64,000 nt of DNA from G016234445 sp964438865 (lineage in GTDB: Bacteria; Chloroflexota; Dehalococcoidia; Tepidiformales; Tepidiformaceae). A model generated the notes under the pieces. It worked only from the letters and a program-made list of their open reading frames with translations, did no database searches and was not told the origin of the DNA. Positions 38,646 through 47,931 of the stretch are shown here, one piece after another. The stretch spans positions 77,361 to 141,360 of the forward strand of contig CAYTMI010000009.1 of the NCBI GenBank assembly GCA_964438865.1. The letters run 5' to 3'. Within the stretch, counting starts at the first letter, position 1. Each line of letters starts with the position of its first letter. The position numbers were made by a program, and so were the translations under genes.

Positions 38646-40583
38646 TCAGGCGGGCGCCAGTTCGACCGGCGCCTCGAATGCTGCTGGAGCGGCGGCCGCC
38701 GGCGGTCGGCCCAGCACTGACCGTGCACGCTCCGCGATCCCGGCGGCGTCGAGGCCGTGGAGGTGGCGGAAGGTCACCTGGGGGCCGTGGTCGACGATCG
38801 CGTCGGGCATGGTGAGCATGGTGAGTAGCCGGTCGGCGAGGCCGTGCTCGGCGAGGAGTGCGAGGACGCCTTCGCCGAAGCCGCCGGCCTGCACGTTCTC
38901 TTCGGCCGTCACGATCCCACCCGTCTCCCGGGCGAGCCGGAGGATGAGGTTCTCGTCCAGCGGCTTGGCGAAACGGGCATTCACCACGGTCGCTTCAATC
39001 CCCGTGTCCTCAAGGATGCGGGCGGCCTGCAGGCATTCGGTCACGGGCGTCCCGAAGGCGAGCAGGGTGATGTCGCGCCCTTCGCGGAGCACTTCGGCCT
39101 TCCCGATCGGGAGCGCCTTCATCGGCAGGTCGGTTGGGGCGCCGGTGCCGGTTCCCCGGGGGAAGCGCACCGCGAACGGCCCATCGTGGTTGACCCCGGT
39201 ATAGAGCAGGTCGCGCAGTTCCGTTTCGTCCTTCGGCGCCGCGACCACCATGTTTGGGAGGCACCGGAGGTAGCTGATGTCGATGAACCCCTGGTGGGTC
39301 TTGCCATCGTCGCCAACGTATCCTGCCCGGTCCATGGCGAACACCACGGGCAGGTTCTGCACGACGACGTCGTGGACGATAGAGTCGAAGCCCCGCTGGA
39401 GGAAGGTCGAGTAGATCGCCGCGATCGGCCGCATCCCCTGGGTCGCCATCCCCGCGGCGAAGGTCACCGCGTGCTGCTCGGCGATACCCACGTCGAACAC
39501 GCGGTCCGGGTGCTTCCGGTGGACAGGCGCGAGGCCAGTGCCTTCCAGCATCGCCGCCGTCACAGCGACGACGCGGGGGTCCTGTTCGATCAGTTCCTGG
39601 GTGGCCTGGGCGAAGACCTGGCTATACGTGGGCACCGGGGGCGCCGCCGCCGGGTCGGCCGCTTTCTTCATCCAATAGGTGCCGCTGTGGCTCTTGATCG
39701 GGTCGGCTGCGGCTTCGGGGATGCCGTGGCCTTTTTCCGTGAGGATGTGGAGCAGCACCGGCTTGGTGCGCACCTTCTTGATGGCCGCGAGCGTCGCCTC
39801 GAGTTCGTAGAGGTCGTGGCCATCGACCGGCCCGTAGTACTCGAACCCGAACTGTTCCCAGAACCGCGCCGGCACGAGGAGGTCGCGCATGCTTGCCTTG
39901 ACGCGCTTGGCCCCTTCCCAAACCTGCCGGCCGAGCGGGAGGTGTTCGACCATGCTGCCAATCTCTCGCTTCGCGTTGCGGTAGAGAGGATCGATCCGCA
40001 GCTTGTTGACGTTCCGGCTGAGCGCGCCGACGTTCGGCGAAATCGACATTGCGTTGTCGTTGAGGATGACGATGACGTCTTCCTGGAGGTGCCCGGCGTG
40101 GTTCATCGCCTCGAGCGACATCCCGGCGGTCATCGCGCCGTCGCCCACCACGGCAACGACATGGTTGTGCTCTCCCCTGAGGTCGCGGGCCACGGCCATG
40201 CCGACAGCGGCGGAGATCGCGGTACCAGCGTGACCGGCGCCGAAGGCATCGTGCTCGCTTTCGTTTCTGTCGGCGAACCCGGAGAGGCCCTGGTACTGGC
40301 GGATGGTCGCCATCCGCTCTTTCCGGCCGGTCAGGATCTTGTGGACATAAATCTGATGACTCACGTCCCAGAGGATCTTGTCCTTCGGCGAATCGAAAAG
40401 GCGGTGCAGGGCGATCGAGAGTTCCACCACACCGAGGTTCGATGCAAGGTGCCCGCCGCCGCCGATGCAGTGGACCGTCTCTACCAGGAATTCGCGGACT
40501 TCGCGGGCGAGTTCCTGGAGTTCGGCGTGGGAGAGGGATCGGAGGTCGGCCGGGGAGTCAACGCGGTCGAGGATGCGGGTCAA
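38646..40583 (-). CDS. dxs: 1-deoxy-D-xylulose-5-phosphate synthase
   Basis: A 645-residue ThDP enzyme making DXP from pyruvate and glyceraldehyde 3-phosphate, the first step of the MEP pathway. GGGHLASNLGVVELSIALH, VVAVVGDGAMTAGMSLEAMN (ThDP motif) and the DRAGYVGDDGKTHQG segment are diagnostic. TTG 40583 is chosen over TTG 40589 because AAGGAG then lies 6 bases upstream. It is transcribed with the prenyl synthase. Confidence 0.96.
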   Translation of the reverse strand: MTRILDRVDSPADLRSLSHAELQELAREVREFLVETVHCIGGGGHLASNLGVVELSIALHRLFDSPKDKILWDVSHQIYVHKILTGRKERMATIRQYQGLSGFADRNESEHDAFGAGHAGTAISAAVGMAVARDLRGEHNHVVAVVGDGAMTAGMSLEAMNHAGHLQEDVIVILNDNAMSISPNVGALSRNVNKLRIDPLYRNAKREIGSMVEHLPLGRQVWEGAKRVKASMRDLLVPARFWEQFGFEYYGPVDGHDLYELEATLAAIKKVRTKPVLLHILTEKGHGIPEAAADPIKSHSGTYWMKKAADPAAAPPVPTYSQVFAQATQELIEQDPRVVAVTAAMLEGTGLAPVHRKHPDRVFDVGIAEQHAVTFAAGMATQGMRPIAAIYSTFLQRGFDSIVHDVVVQNLPVVFAMDRAGYVGDDGKTHQGFIDISYLRCLPNMVVAAPKDETELRDLLYTGVNHDGPFAVRFPRGTGTGAPTDLPMKALPIGKAEVLREGRDITLLAFGTPVTECLQAARILEDTGIEATVVNARFAKPLDENLILRLARETGGIVTAEENVQAGGFGEGVLALLAEHGLADRLLTMLTMPDAIVDHGPQVTFRHLHGLDAAGIAERARSVLGRPPAAAAPAAFEAPVELAPA

Positions 40584-40737
40584 CGGCAACTCCTTGTGGG
40601 CGCCTATCAGCGAAGCACAATCCGCGCCGGGGTGCAGTCGGGCAGCTTACGGCGCGCCGTGACGGCGGCATGGGCCTACCCGCGAGCCTACGAAAATCCA
40701 ACGTACGGGGGCGCCGCGGGTGGGTCAAGGACTGGCT

Positions 40738-41943
40738 TCAGGACGGGTTGATGGCGCCCACGCGCGGGCCTTCGAATGACTGCCGGTGGACCTCCGCGGG
40801 GGGCTCCTGCGCGGCCGGCAGGCGAATGGTGAAGGTTGTCCCGACGTCTACGGTCGATGTCACACCCACGGTGCCGCCCATGCTCTGCACCAGTTCCCGG
40901 ACAATCGCGAGCCCGAGGCCGGTGCCCCCGTCGCGCCGGCTGCGGCTTTTCTCTACCCGGTAGAACCGGTCGAACACGCGCTCCAGGTCCTTCGGGGCAA
41001 TCCCCGGGCCGTTGTCGGCAACGGCGATCACTGCCCATGGCCCGTCCCGGCGCGACCGCACCGTCACGGTGGAGCCTTCGCCGGAGTATTTGATGGCGTT
41101 GTCCACGAGGTTGAGCACTGCCCGGTAGAGCAGGTCTGGCGCTGCCTCTGCCTCCAGGTTGGGGTCCCCCTCTGTCCGGAGCTCGACCCCTTTGAGCCCC
41201 GCAACTGAGTCCAGCTGGTGGAAGACTTCGCGAACCACGCGGAACACCTCCACGGGCTCCCGCTCCGGTGCGTCGTGCTCGTTCACCGAAAGCAGCAGGA
41301 GGTCGTCGCTCAGCCTGGCGAGCCGTTCGGTTTGACCTTTGATCATCCCGACGAGACCCCGGTAGTCCTCGATCGTGGCGTCTTCGTCGTCCTCGGTCAC
41401 GTCGATGTTTGTCCGGATCGAGGTCAGCGGCGTCCTGAGCTCATGCGAGGCGTCCTGCACGAACTGCCGCTGCTGCGTGAAGGACACTTCCAGCCGCCCG
41501 ATCATGGAGTCGAAGGTGTCGGCCAGCGCCTTCAGTTCGTCATCCGGCCCGAGGTGGTTGATCCGCCGGCTCAGGTTGGAGGCGCTGATCTCCGATGCCG
41601 CCTCCGTGATATCGCGGACGGGCCGCAGCATCATTCCGGAGAAGAGGTAGCCCCCGACCCCGGAAGCGAGTGCCAGCCCGACGATCGCGATCAGCGACCA
41701 TGTCTGCAGCCGCTCGATGTTGTCGGCGTAGATCTGGTCCTCGAAATACTTGACTGTCACCGTCAGCGCGGGGTCGCCGTTCATCGCCCGGCCGGGCCCG
41801 TCGCGCACGGGCTCCCAGAGGACGTCGCTGATCTCGTAGTTGTTGGGATGGTCCACTCTCGCGGCCACGTTCAGGGCGATCACGAAGGCGACGCCGAAAA
41901 CCAGCAGCAGGCTGGAATACCAGACCGACAGCTTGAATCGCAC
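40738..41943 (-). CDS. Sensor histidine kinase
   Basis: A 401-residue membrane kinase. The first membrane span (about 9-28) and second (about 83-103) enclose a short external sensor of about 55 residues. A HAMP follows, then an H-box with His167 in DASHELRTPL, an N-box (NLVDNAIKYS), G1 (DNGPGIA), an F-box (VFDRFYR) and G2 (GGTGLGLAIV). All catalytic motifs are intact. The ligand is unknown. The start is GTG 41943, 28 bases after the partner regulator gene. Confidence 0.93.
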   Translation of the reverse strand: MRFKLSVWYSSLLLVFGVAFVIALNVAARVDHPNNYEISDVLWEPVRDGPGRAMNGDPALTVTVKYFEDQIYADNIERLQTWSLIAIVGLALASGVGGYLFSGMMLRPVRDITEAASEISASNLSRRINHLGPDDELKALADTFDSMIGRLEVSFTQQRQFVQDASHELRTPLTSIRTNIDVTEDDEDATIEDYRGLVGMIKGQTERLARLSDDLLLLSVNEHDAPEREPVEVFRVVREVFHQLDSVAGLKGVELRTEGDPNLEAEAAPDLLYRAVLNLVDNAIKYSGEGSTVTVRSRRDGPWAVIAVADNGPGIAPKDLERVFDRFYRVEKSRSRRDGGTGLGLAIVRELVQSMGGTVGVTSTVDVGTTFTIRLPAAQEPPAEVHRQSFEGPRVGAINPS

Positions 41944-41971
41944 CGTCCGCGCGAAAGCCGGGAGGCGAATC

Positions 41972-42634
41972 CTAGAGGACGTAACCTTTCCCCCGGATGG
42001 TCTCGATCAGTTGCTCGCCAAAGCCTTCATTCAGCTTGCGGCGCAGGTTGTTCATGTGCACCTTCACGGTCTGCGTGAAGGGGTTGGCGTGTTCGTCCCA
42101 GATGTGCTCCAGGAGTTCTTCTTGCGGCACCGCCCGGCCTTCGTTCCGCGCCAGGTAGTAGAGGAGGGCGAACTCCTTGGGCGTGAGATGGATCTCCTGC
42201 CCGTCGCGGCGCGAGCGATTCGTGTTCGGGTCCAGCTCCAGCCCCCGGGTGTTGAGGACCGGCTCGCGGAGACCGCCCTCCCGCCGGGCGACGGCCCGGA
42301 TCCGCGCCTCCAATTCGCTGAACGCAAACGGTTTGACGAGGTAGTCGTCTGCACCGTGGTCCAGTCCCTCGATGCGTTCGCGGATCGAACTGCGCGCCGT
42401 GAGCATGATGATCCCGCCGGCGAAGCGGTCTTCGCGCAGCCGCCGGCACACTTCGATACCGTCGATCCGCGGCAGATTCAGGTCCAGGCAGACGACGTCG
42501 TACGAATTGACGCTCGCCTTCTCCAGCGCCTGTGCGCCGTCCAGGGCGACGTCGACGGCGTAGCCCTTCTTCACCAGCCCCCGCTCGATGGCGCTGGCGA
42601 TCGTTTCTTCGTCTTCCACTACAAGGACTCGCAT
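41972..42634 (-). CDS. OmpR/PhoB-family response regulator
   Basis: A 220-residue regulator. The receiver has acidic residues E7-D8-E9, phospho-acceptor Asp51 in CLDLNLP, and the Thr and Lys of MLTAR and LVKPF. A winged-helix DNA-binding domain follows, with LTPKEFALLYYLARN and VKVHMNNLRRKL. It pairs with the kinase directly downstream. It is probably autoregulated through direct repeats at 42691-42713. Confidence 0.94.
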   Translation of the reverse strand: MRVLVVEDEETIASAIERGLVKKGYAVDVALDGAQALEKASVNSYDVVCLDLNLPRIDGIEVCRRLREDRFAGGIIMLTARSSIRERIEGLDHGADDYLVKPFAFSELEARIRAVARREGGLREPVLNTRGLELDPNTNRSRRDGQEIHLTPKEFALLYYLARNEGRAVPQEELLEHIWDEHANPFTQTVKVHMNNLRRKLNEGFGEQLIETIRGKGYVL

Positions 42635-42690
42635 GAGCGGTCCACCTCCAACGGTCTCGTACCCACCCTAGACCCTGCCGCCCCAAACGA

Positions 42691-42713
42691 AGGTAAAGAC
42701 CAAATGTAAAGAC
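42691..42713 (-). promoter_or_regulatory. Direct repeat, candidate OmpR-type operator before the two-component operon
   Basis: On the plus strand AGGTAAAGAC (42691-42700) and ATGTAAAGAC (42704-42713) repeat at 13-base spacing. On the transcribed strand each reads GTCTTTAC. They lie 57-79 bases before the regulator start, where OmpR-family regulators often bind their own promoter. Confidence 0.45.
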
Positions 42714-42725
42714 TCGCTTGCCGCT

Positions 42726-44078
42726 TCAGCCTTCCAGCTTCGGCGGGACCACCTCGACAGGCGCGTGGGTGATGTACTTCAGTGTCATCTCCCGCAGGTT
42801 GCCAGCTTTCAGCTGGCGGATGAGGAAGATGAACTTGCCCTGGAGTTCCTTCCCGAGTTCGGCGCGGATCTCCGAGGGAATGTCCCAGGTCTGCCGCTTG
42901 AACGGCCCCCAGGCCTTCTTGCGCGTCTTGTAGAAGAACTGCAGGTCCGTCTCGCCCTGGCTGCGTTCGTCTGCCAACTTGGTGTCCGAATACGTCCGCA
43001 TCTCCGCCAGGAGGTCAGCCGGGAAGTGCGAGTGGTCCATGATCTGGTTCTGGAAGCCCGTCGCCAGGTGGATCTCGGCGGTCTCGACCTCCGGGAAGCG
43101 GTGGAACAGTTCGTCCGGCAGCGTGCTGGCGCCGTGCTGGACGGCGCCGGCCATGCCGTAGGTCTCGCGCCCCACCCGCGACATCTCGCGGAGCGTGTCG
43201 AAGTCGATGGCCACCTTCGCGATCGTCCCGTCGGGCAGGGGGATGCCGCCGTGGCTCGTGCCGGTCTGGACGCTCACCTTGGCGAGTTCGGGTCCCCTCG
43301 CGGCGACGATCGCATTGAAGCCGTCCACATACGCCATCAGCTCTTCGACCGTGCTGTTGTTCTTGCCGACCTCGCCGATCTCGCCGCCAATCGAGACCCG
43401 GACACCCTTCGGTTCGAGTTCGCGCACCAGCCTGGCCAGCCGTGCCGTCAGCTTCGCGTTCGGCGCCTGCTGGTCGCTCACCTTCTCGTAGCTCAGGTCC
43501 ACGAGCGTCGATGCGTCGATGTCGATGCAGTAGAACTGTGCTGCCACAGCCTTCCTGATCAGGTCCTCCAGCGCCTTCGTCTCGCCCTCGGCGTCGGCGG
43601 CGAACTTCTTCGCGTTCGCCTGGAAGTGGTCACCCTGGATGAACACAGGCCCCTGGTATCCCTCGGCGATCGCTGCCGCGAGGACCACCGCTGCCATCTC
43701 CGCCGGTTCCTGGAAGGTGTACCCCATCTCCGACCGCGCGAGTTCAAAGACCGTCGCTGCACCGGCGGTCTCCTGCATCGCTCGGAACAGCGCCCGCGAC
43801 ATGTCGTACGCCATCCCCCGAATGTTCACGGCAGGCACCGTGAATCCGCTGACCTCGCCCCGGCCGCGCGCCTCGTAGAGGGCAGCGATGGACGATGGGA
43901 CGGCCCCGAGCTGGGGCGCGGCAGCGTGGATCGCGTACCGGGCCAGCAGCTGGTCCTCCGCGTCGCCAAACACGGCGAGCCGGACGATGTCGTCGATGGA
44001 AGCGCGGACCGCGGCAGCATCACGCAGCGAGGGCCGGCCGCTAGAGATGGTGAGGACCGAGGTGAGCAACGTGTTCAT
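42726..44078 (-). CDS. Class II (zinc) aldolase-superfamily protein
   Basis: A 450-residue protein with the class II fructose-bisphosphate aldolase fold. GDHFQAN supplies the first zinc His; GEIGEVG, HGGIPLPDG and VQHGAST supply the other ligand and substrate residues. A helical N-terminal extension (about 70 residues) and a long C-terminal part make it larger than the usual roughly 300-350 residues. Fructose-, tagatose- or other ketose-phosphate substrates are possible. The gene stands alone. Confidence 0.72.
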   Translation of the reverse strand: MNTLLTSVLTISSGRPSLRDAAAVRASIDDIVRLAVFGDAEDQLLARYAIHAAAPQLGAVPSSIAALYEARGRGEVSGFTVPAVNIRGMAYDMSRALFRAMQETAGAATVFELARSEMGYTFQEPAEMAAVVLAAAIAEGYQGPVFIQGDHFQANAKKFAADAEGETKALEDLIRKAVAAQFYCIDIDASTLVDLSYEKVSDQQAPNAKLTARLARLVRELEPKGVRVSIGGEIGEVGKNNSTVEELMAYVDGFNAIVAARGPELAKVSVQTGTSHGGIPLPDGTIAKVAIDFDTLREMSRVGRETYGMAGAVQHGASTLPDELFHRFPEVETAEIHLATGFQNQIMDHSHFPADLLAEMRTYSDTKLADERSQGETDLQFFYKTRKKAWGPFKRQTWDIPSEIRAELGKELQGKFIFLIRQLKAGNLREMTLKYITHAPVEVVPPKLEG

Positions 44079-44137
44079 GCGCCCTATTGTACGGCGGCTG
44101 GGAAGGCCGAGATAGCTTCGCCGCCGGGCAACAGAAC

Positions 44138-44161
44138 GGGGCGACGCCTTCGCGCCGCCCC
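44138..44161 (-). terminator. GC-rich hairpin after the receiver-degenerate regulator
   Basis: Stem GGGGCG/CGCCCC plus partly paired inner bases, lying 27-50 bases past the stop at 44188. There is no T-run, so termination is only inferred. Confidence 0.35.
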
Positions 44162-44187
44162 GGAGGTGACTCTGTTTGGGATGGCCC

Positions 44188-44946
44188 TCAGGCCGCCTGC
44201 TGGATGGCTCCCCGCCGATCGCCGCGCCGCTCCAGCATATAGCCGAAGCCCCGCACGTTGATGATGTAGCTCGGCTCCGAAGGGTCCGCCTCGATCTTCC
44301 GGCGGATGCGGCGGATGTACACTTTCACGATCTCCTGGGCCTCGCGGTCGGAGTACGTGTAGTCCTGCACCGCCCGTAGGATTTCGACCGGGCTCACGAC
44401 CTTGCCGGCGTTCCGCGCCAGGTAGGCGAGGATCTTGAACTCGGTCGGCGTCAGCGGGATGGTCTGGTCTTCGCGAATCGCCTGACAGCGGTCGAAGTCG
44501 AGCACAAGGTCGCGGACTGTGATCGAGGCTGGGCCTTCTTCGACAACCGGAGCCGGCGCCTTGCGGCGGGCGAGCGCGCCCAGCTGGGCCGTCAGCATCT
44601 CCACGCCGTCGGTGTCGCGAAGGCAGATGTCTGCCCCCGCTTCCAACGCCGCGGTCAGTCCATGGGCGTGGGGCCCGGGCGCGATAACCATGAGCGCGGC
44701 GGTCGAACTCCGCGCCACGGACCGCACCAGGGCGAGGTCTGTGTCGTGGCGGGGGTCGATTGCCAGGACCACAAGATCCGGCTCGAACTGCGCCAGGAGA
44801 CGCTCGGTCTCGCGGTCGTGGGGCCGTTCAGTCGTCGTGAAGCCGTGGCGCGCAAGCGCCGGCAGCACGTCCGACGATCGGTACTCGCGGGTGTGAGTGA
44901 CAAAGGCGACCGCGGATCGATAACCCTGGTCGGAACGGTCTGTCAT
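44188..44946 (-). CDS. Winged-helix regulator with degenerate receiver
   Basis: A 252-residue OmpR-like regulator. The C-terminal DNA-binding domain is well formed (LTPTEFKILAYLARN, VKVYIRRIRRKI). The N-terminal domain aligns with a receiver, but the acidic N-terminal pair is missing (AFVTHTRE), the phospho-acceptor position holds Ala62 (LVVLAIDP), and the Lys motif is absent. It is probably phosphorylation-independent. No partner kinase is adjacent. ATG 44946 is preceded by a 240-base region with an inverted repeat at 45043-45080. Confidence 0.85.
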   Translation of the reverse strand: MTDRSDQGYRSAVAFVTHTREYRSSDVLPALARHGFTTTERPHDRETERLLAQFEPDLVVLAIDPRHDTDLALVRSVARSSTAALMVIAPGPHAHGLTAALEAGADICLRDTDGVEMLTAQLGALARRKAPAPVVEEGPASITVRDLVLDFDRCQAIREDQTIPLTPTEFKILAYLARNAGKVVSPVEILRAVQDYTYSDREAQEIVKVYIRRIRRKIEADPSEPSYIINVRGFGYMLERRGDRRGAIQQAA

Positions 44947-45042
44947 TGGTGGGGACCCCCATGGTTGCGTGTGGTCTCGGGTGAGGCCGTTGGTGGACCC
45001 TGCGCACAGTCGCGCTGGGCCCCGTGTGGACTACTGGTGTTC

Positions 45043-45080
45043 ATTAGGGATCTTCGGCAGGAAAGGCGGCCCTAATAGGG
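45043..45080. repeat. Inverted repeat ATTAGGG-N20-CCCTAAT with trailing AGGG
   Basis: ATTAGGG (45043-45049) and CCCTAAT (45070-45076), followed by AGGG so that CCCTAATAGGG reads as a second, overlapping near-palindrome. It lies about 100 bases before the regulator start at 44946. Candidate operator. Confidence 0.5.
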
Positions 45081-45152
45081 TGCCGGTTCACTCTTTTCGT
45101 TCTTTCCTTGTCACTCCCCGGTCACGTACCCAGTCGCCGCCCGGAAGCGGGT

Positions 45153-45197
45153 CCGGCCGCGGGGCTGCGCCATGGATGACGCGGGCCCCGCGGCCGG
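45153..45197 (-). terminator. 13-bp perfect stem-loop downstream of the sigma factor gene
   Basis: CCGGCCGCGGGGC (45153-45165) is exactly complementary to 45185-45197, with a 19-base loop. It lies 26 bases after the sigma gene stop. No T-run follows, so it may be a factor-dependent terminator or an mRNA-stabilising structure. Confidence 0.5.
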
Positions 45198-45222
45198 CAA
45201 CGGGAGGTGTCCGGGAGAAAGG

Positions 45223-45987
45223 TCAGGCGACTTCGCGCAAGAGCGTCCGTCGCAGGCGCTTCACGGCCTGGGCATGGAGCTGGCTTACCCGCGTTTCGGA
45301 TACCGAAAGCACGTTGGCGATGTCCTTCATCGTCAGGTGCTCGACGTAGTACAGGGAGACGACAAGGCGCTCGCGCTCGGGCAGGACCTGCACGGCCTTC
45401 GCCAGTTCTTCGCGCAGTTCGCGTTCGTCCAAGCCCTTGGTGAAGTCAATGTCTTCGTCGGCCGTGGGCATTTCAGCGGCAGGAAACGAATCGCCGTCGT
45501 CGTCCTTTTCCAGCATCCGGTCGAGCGAGACGGTCACCCACCGCGCGTTCGAGGCGGCTTCCCGGAACTGCGGCAGGCTCAGGCCGAGGTGGTCCGCCGA
45601 TTCCGCTTCCGTCGGCGTGCGCCCGAGTGACATCTCGAGTTCGCTCTGGGCGCGCTGCACGTCGCGGGCTTTCTGGCGCATGGTGCGGCTCAGACGGTCC
45701 ATCCGCCGGAAGGCGTCGATCATGGACCCACGGATCCTGCGCACCGCGTAGGCGTGGAAGTTCGTGCCCTTCGTCGGGTCATACCGGCGCACCGCTTCGA
45801 CCAGGCCGCAGGTACCGTAGCCGACGGCGTCTTCGAATTCGAGCAACCCCGGGATCTCCAGCGGCAGCGACCGCGCCACGCGCCGGACCAGCGGCGCGTA
45901 TTGCATGACCAGCTGCTGCTGCTCCTCCAGGGTCAGGCGCATGCCTGGCACGGATTCAGTTGGAGTCTCCATCGACGACAGTTCCAT
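45223..45987 (-). CDS. FliA/WhiG-type sigma factor
   Basis: A 254-residue group 3 sigma-70 protein. Region 2 (DAVGYGTCGLVEAVRRYDP, then FHAYAVRRIRGSMIDAFR) binds the -10 element. Region 3 and region 4 (LPERERLVVSLYYVEHLT and SETRVSQLHAQAVKRLRR) bind the -35. It resembles FliA/SigD/WhiG. No flagellar gene is near, so a developmental or stress regulon is possible. ATG 45987 has GGGGAGA 6 bases upstream. A phased repeat array lies upstream. Confidence 0.9.
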   Translation of the reverse strand: MELSSMETPTESVPGMRLTLEEQQQLVMQYAPLVRRVARSLPLEIPGLLEFEDAVGYGTCGLVEAVRRYDPTKGTNFHAYAVRRIRGSMIDAFRRMDRLSRTMRQKARDVQRAQSELEMSLGRTPTEAESADHLGLSLPQFREAASNARWVTVSLDRMLEKDDDGDSFPAAEMPTADEDIDFTKGLDERELREELAKAVQVLPERERLVVSLYYVEHLTMKDIANVLSVSETRVSQLHAQAVKRLRRTLLREVA

Positions 45988-46044
45988 GACGTTTCTCCCC
46001 GCTTTGAACCCCGGAGGCAACCTTGTGTTTTGGTTGTCGTTCCG

Positions 46045-46119
46045 GTGACTCGATTGTTCAGGGGGTAGCGGTGACAGAACAACGCACGCGGCGTGACGTC
46101 TCGGTGATCCTTCCGTGAC
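46045..46119 (-). promoter_or_regulatory. Phased TCAC repeats upstream of the sigma factor gene
   Basis: On the plus strand GTGAC/GTGAT starts at 46045, 46071, 46093, 46104 and 46115. The last four are spaced 22, 11 and 11 bases, and the first is out of phase. On the minus strand the units read TGTCACGG, GATCACCG, CGTCACGC and TGTCACCG. Eleven-base phasing resembles PhoB/PhoP-type direct-repeat sites. They lie 58-132 bases before the sigma start. Confidence 0.5.
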
Positions 46120-46204
46120 ATCGCACGACATAACGAAAACGGTCGCCGGCGAAAGGCCCAGGGTCGGGACCGTGAGGCTGCTTAACGACCGGTGCCGCCG
46201 CCGC

Positions 46205-46213
46205 TGCTAGACT
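46205..46213 (+). promoter_or_regulatory. Extended -10 promoter implying leaderless ispG
   Basis: TGCTAGACT ends 6 bases before the ispG ATG, placing +1 on the start codon. No SD is present. Confidence 0.5.
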
Positions 46214-46219
46214 CGTTTC

Positions 46220-47383
<1,164 letters not shown>

Positions 47384-47403
47384 TCCGGCTGCGCCCCCGC
47401 GCG

Positions 47404-47409
47404 TAGGAT
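47404..47409 (+). promoter_or_regulatory. -10 element implying a leaderless cinA-like mRNA
   Basis: TAGGAT lies 6 bases before ATG 47416, the same spacing as at hisC and ispG. There is no SD. Confidence 0.4.
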
Positions 47410-47415
47410 GCGCGC

Positions 47416-47910
47416 ATGCTCCTTGAAGACGACACCCTTGCCGCCGCCATCGGCGAAGCCCTCGTCGCCCGCGGCGAGAAAGTCGCCGTGTCCGAAACAA
47501 CCGCCGGTGGGCTGATAAGCGCCCGGATGCTCAGCGTCCCCGGCGCTTCACGCTGGTTCGAAAGCGCCCTCGTCCCCTATTCCAGCCCGACGAAGTGGGC
47601 GGTCCTCGGCATGGACCGTGAGATTGCCCGCGAACACGGCGCTGTTAGCCCCGTATGGGTGACGGCCACCGCCGAAGCCATGCGCCGGGCGACGGGCGCG
47701 GCCTGGGCCGTCGCGGAAAGCGGCATCGCCGGGCCCCTGGGCAGCCGACGTTCACCGAAGCCGGTGGGGTCGGTCGCCATCGCCGTCGCCGGCCCCGAGG
47801 GGCCGCGTGCCGAAGAGCATCTCTTCCCCGGCACCCGGGTTCAGGTGATGGAACAGATCACGCAGCGTGCGCTGGAACTGCTCGCCGAGAGCCTGGGCGT
47901 CAAAGGATAG
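47416..47910 (+). CDS. CinA C-terminal domain protein (nicotinamide-nucleotide amidase)
   Basis: A 164-residue stand-alone CinA-C/PncC domain that deamidates NMN to nicotinate mononucleotide. VSETTAGGLISARMLSVPGA holds the catalytic Ser/Thr region, and ESGIAGPLG is the conserved loop. The N-terminal molybdopterin-like domain of full CinA is absent. It is converging with pyrK. Confidence 0.9.
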   Translation: MLLEDDTLAAAIGEALVARGEKVAVSETTAGGLISARMLSVPGASRWFESALVPYSSPTKWAVLGMDREIAREHGAVSPVWVTATAEAMRRATGAAWAVAESGIAGPLGSRRSPKPVGSVAIAVAGPEGPRAEEHLFPGTRVQVMEQITQRALELLAESLGVKG

Positions 47911-47931
47911 TGGGCGACGGCGCCGCCGTCC

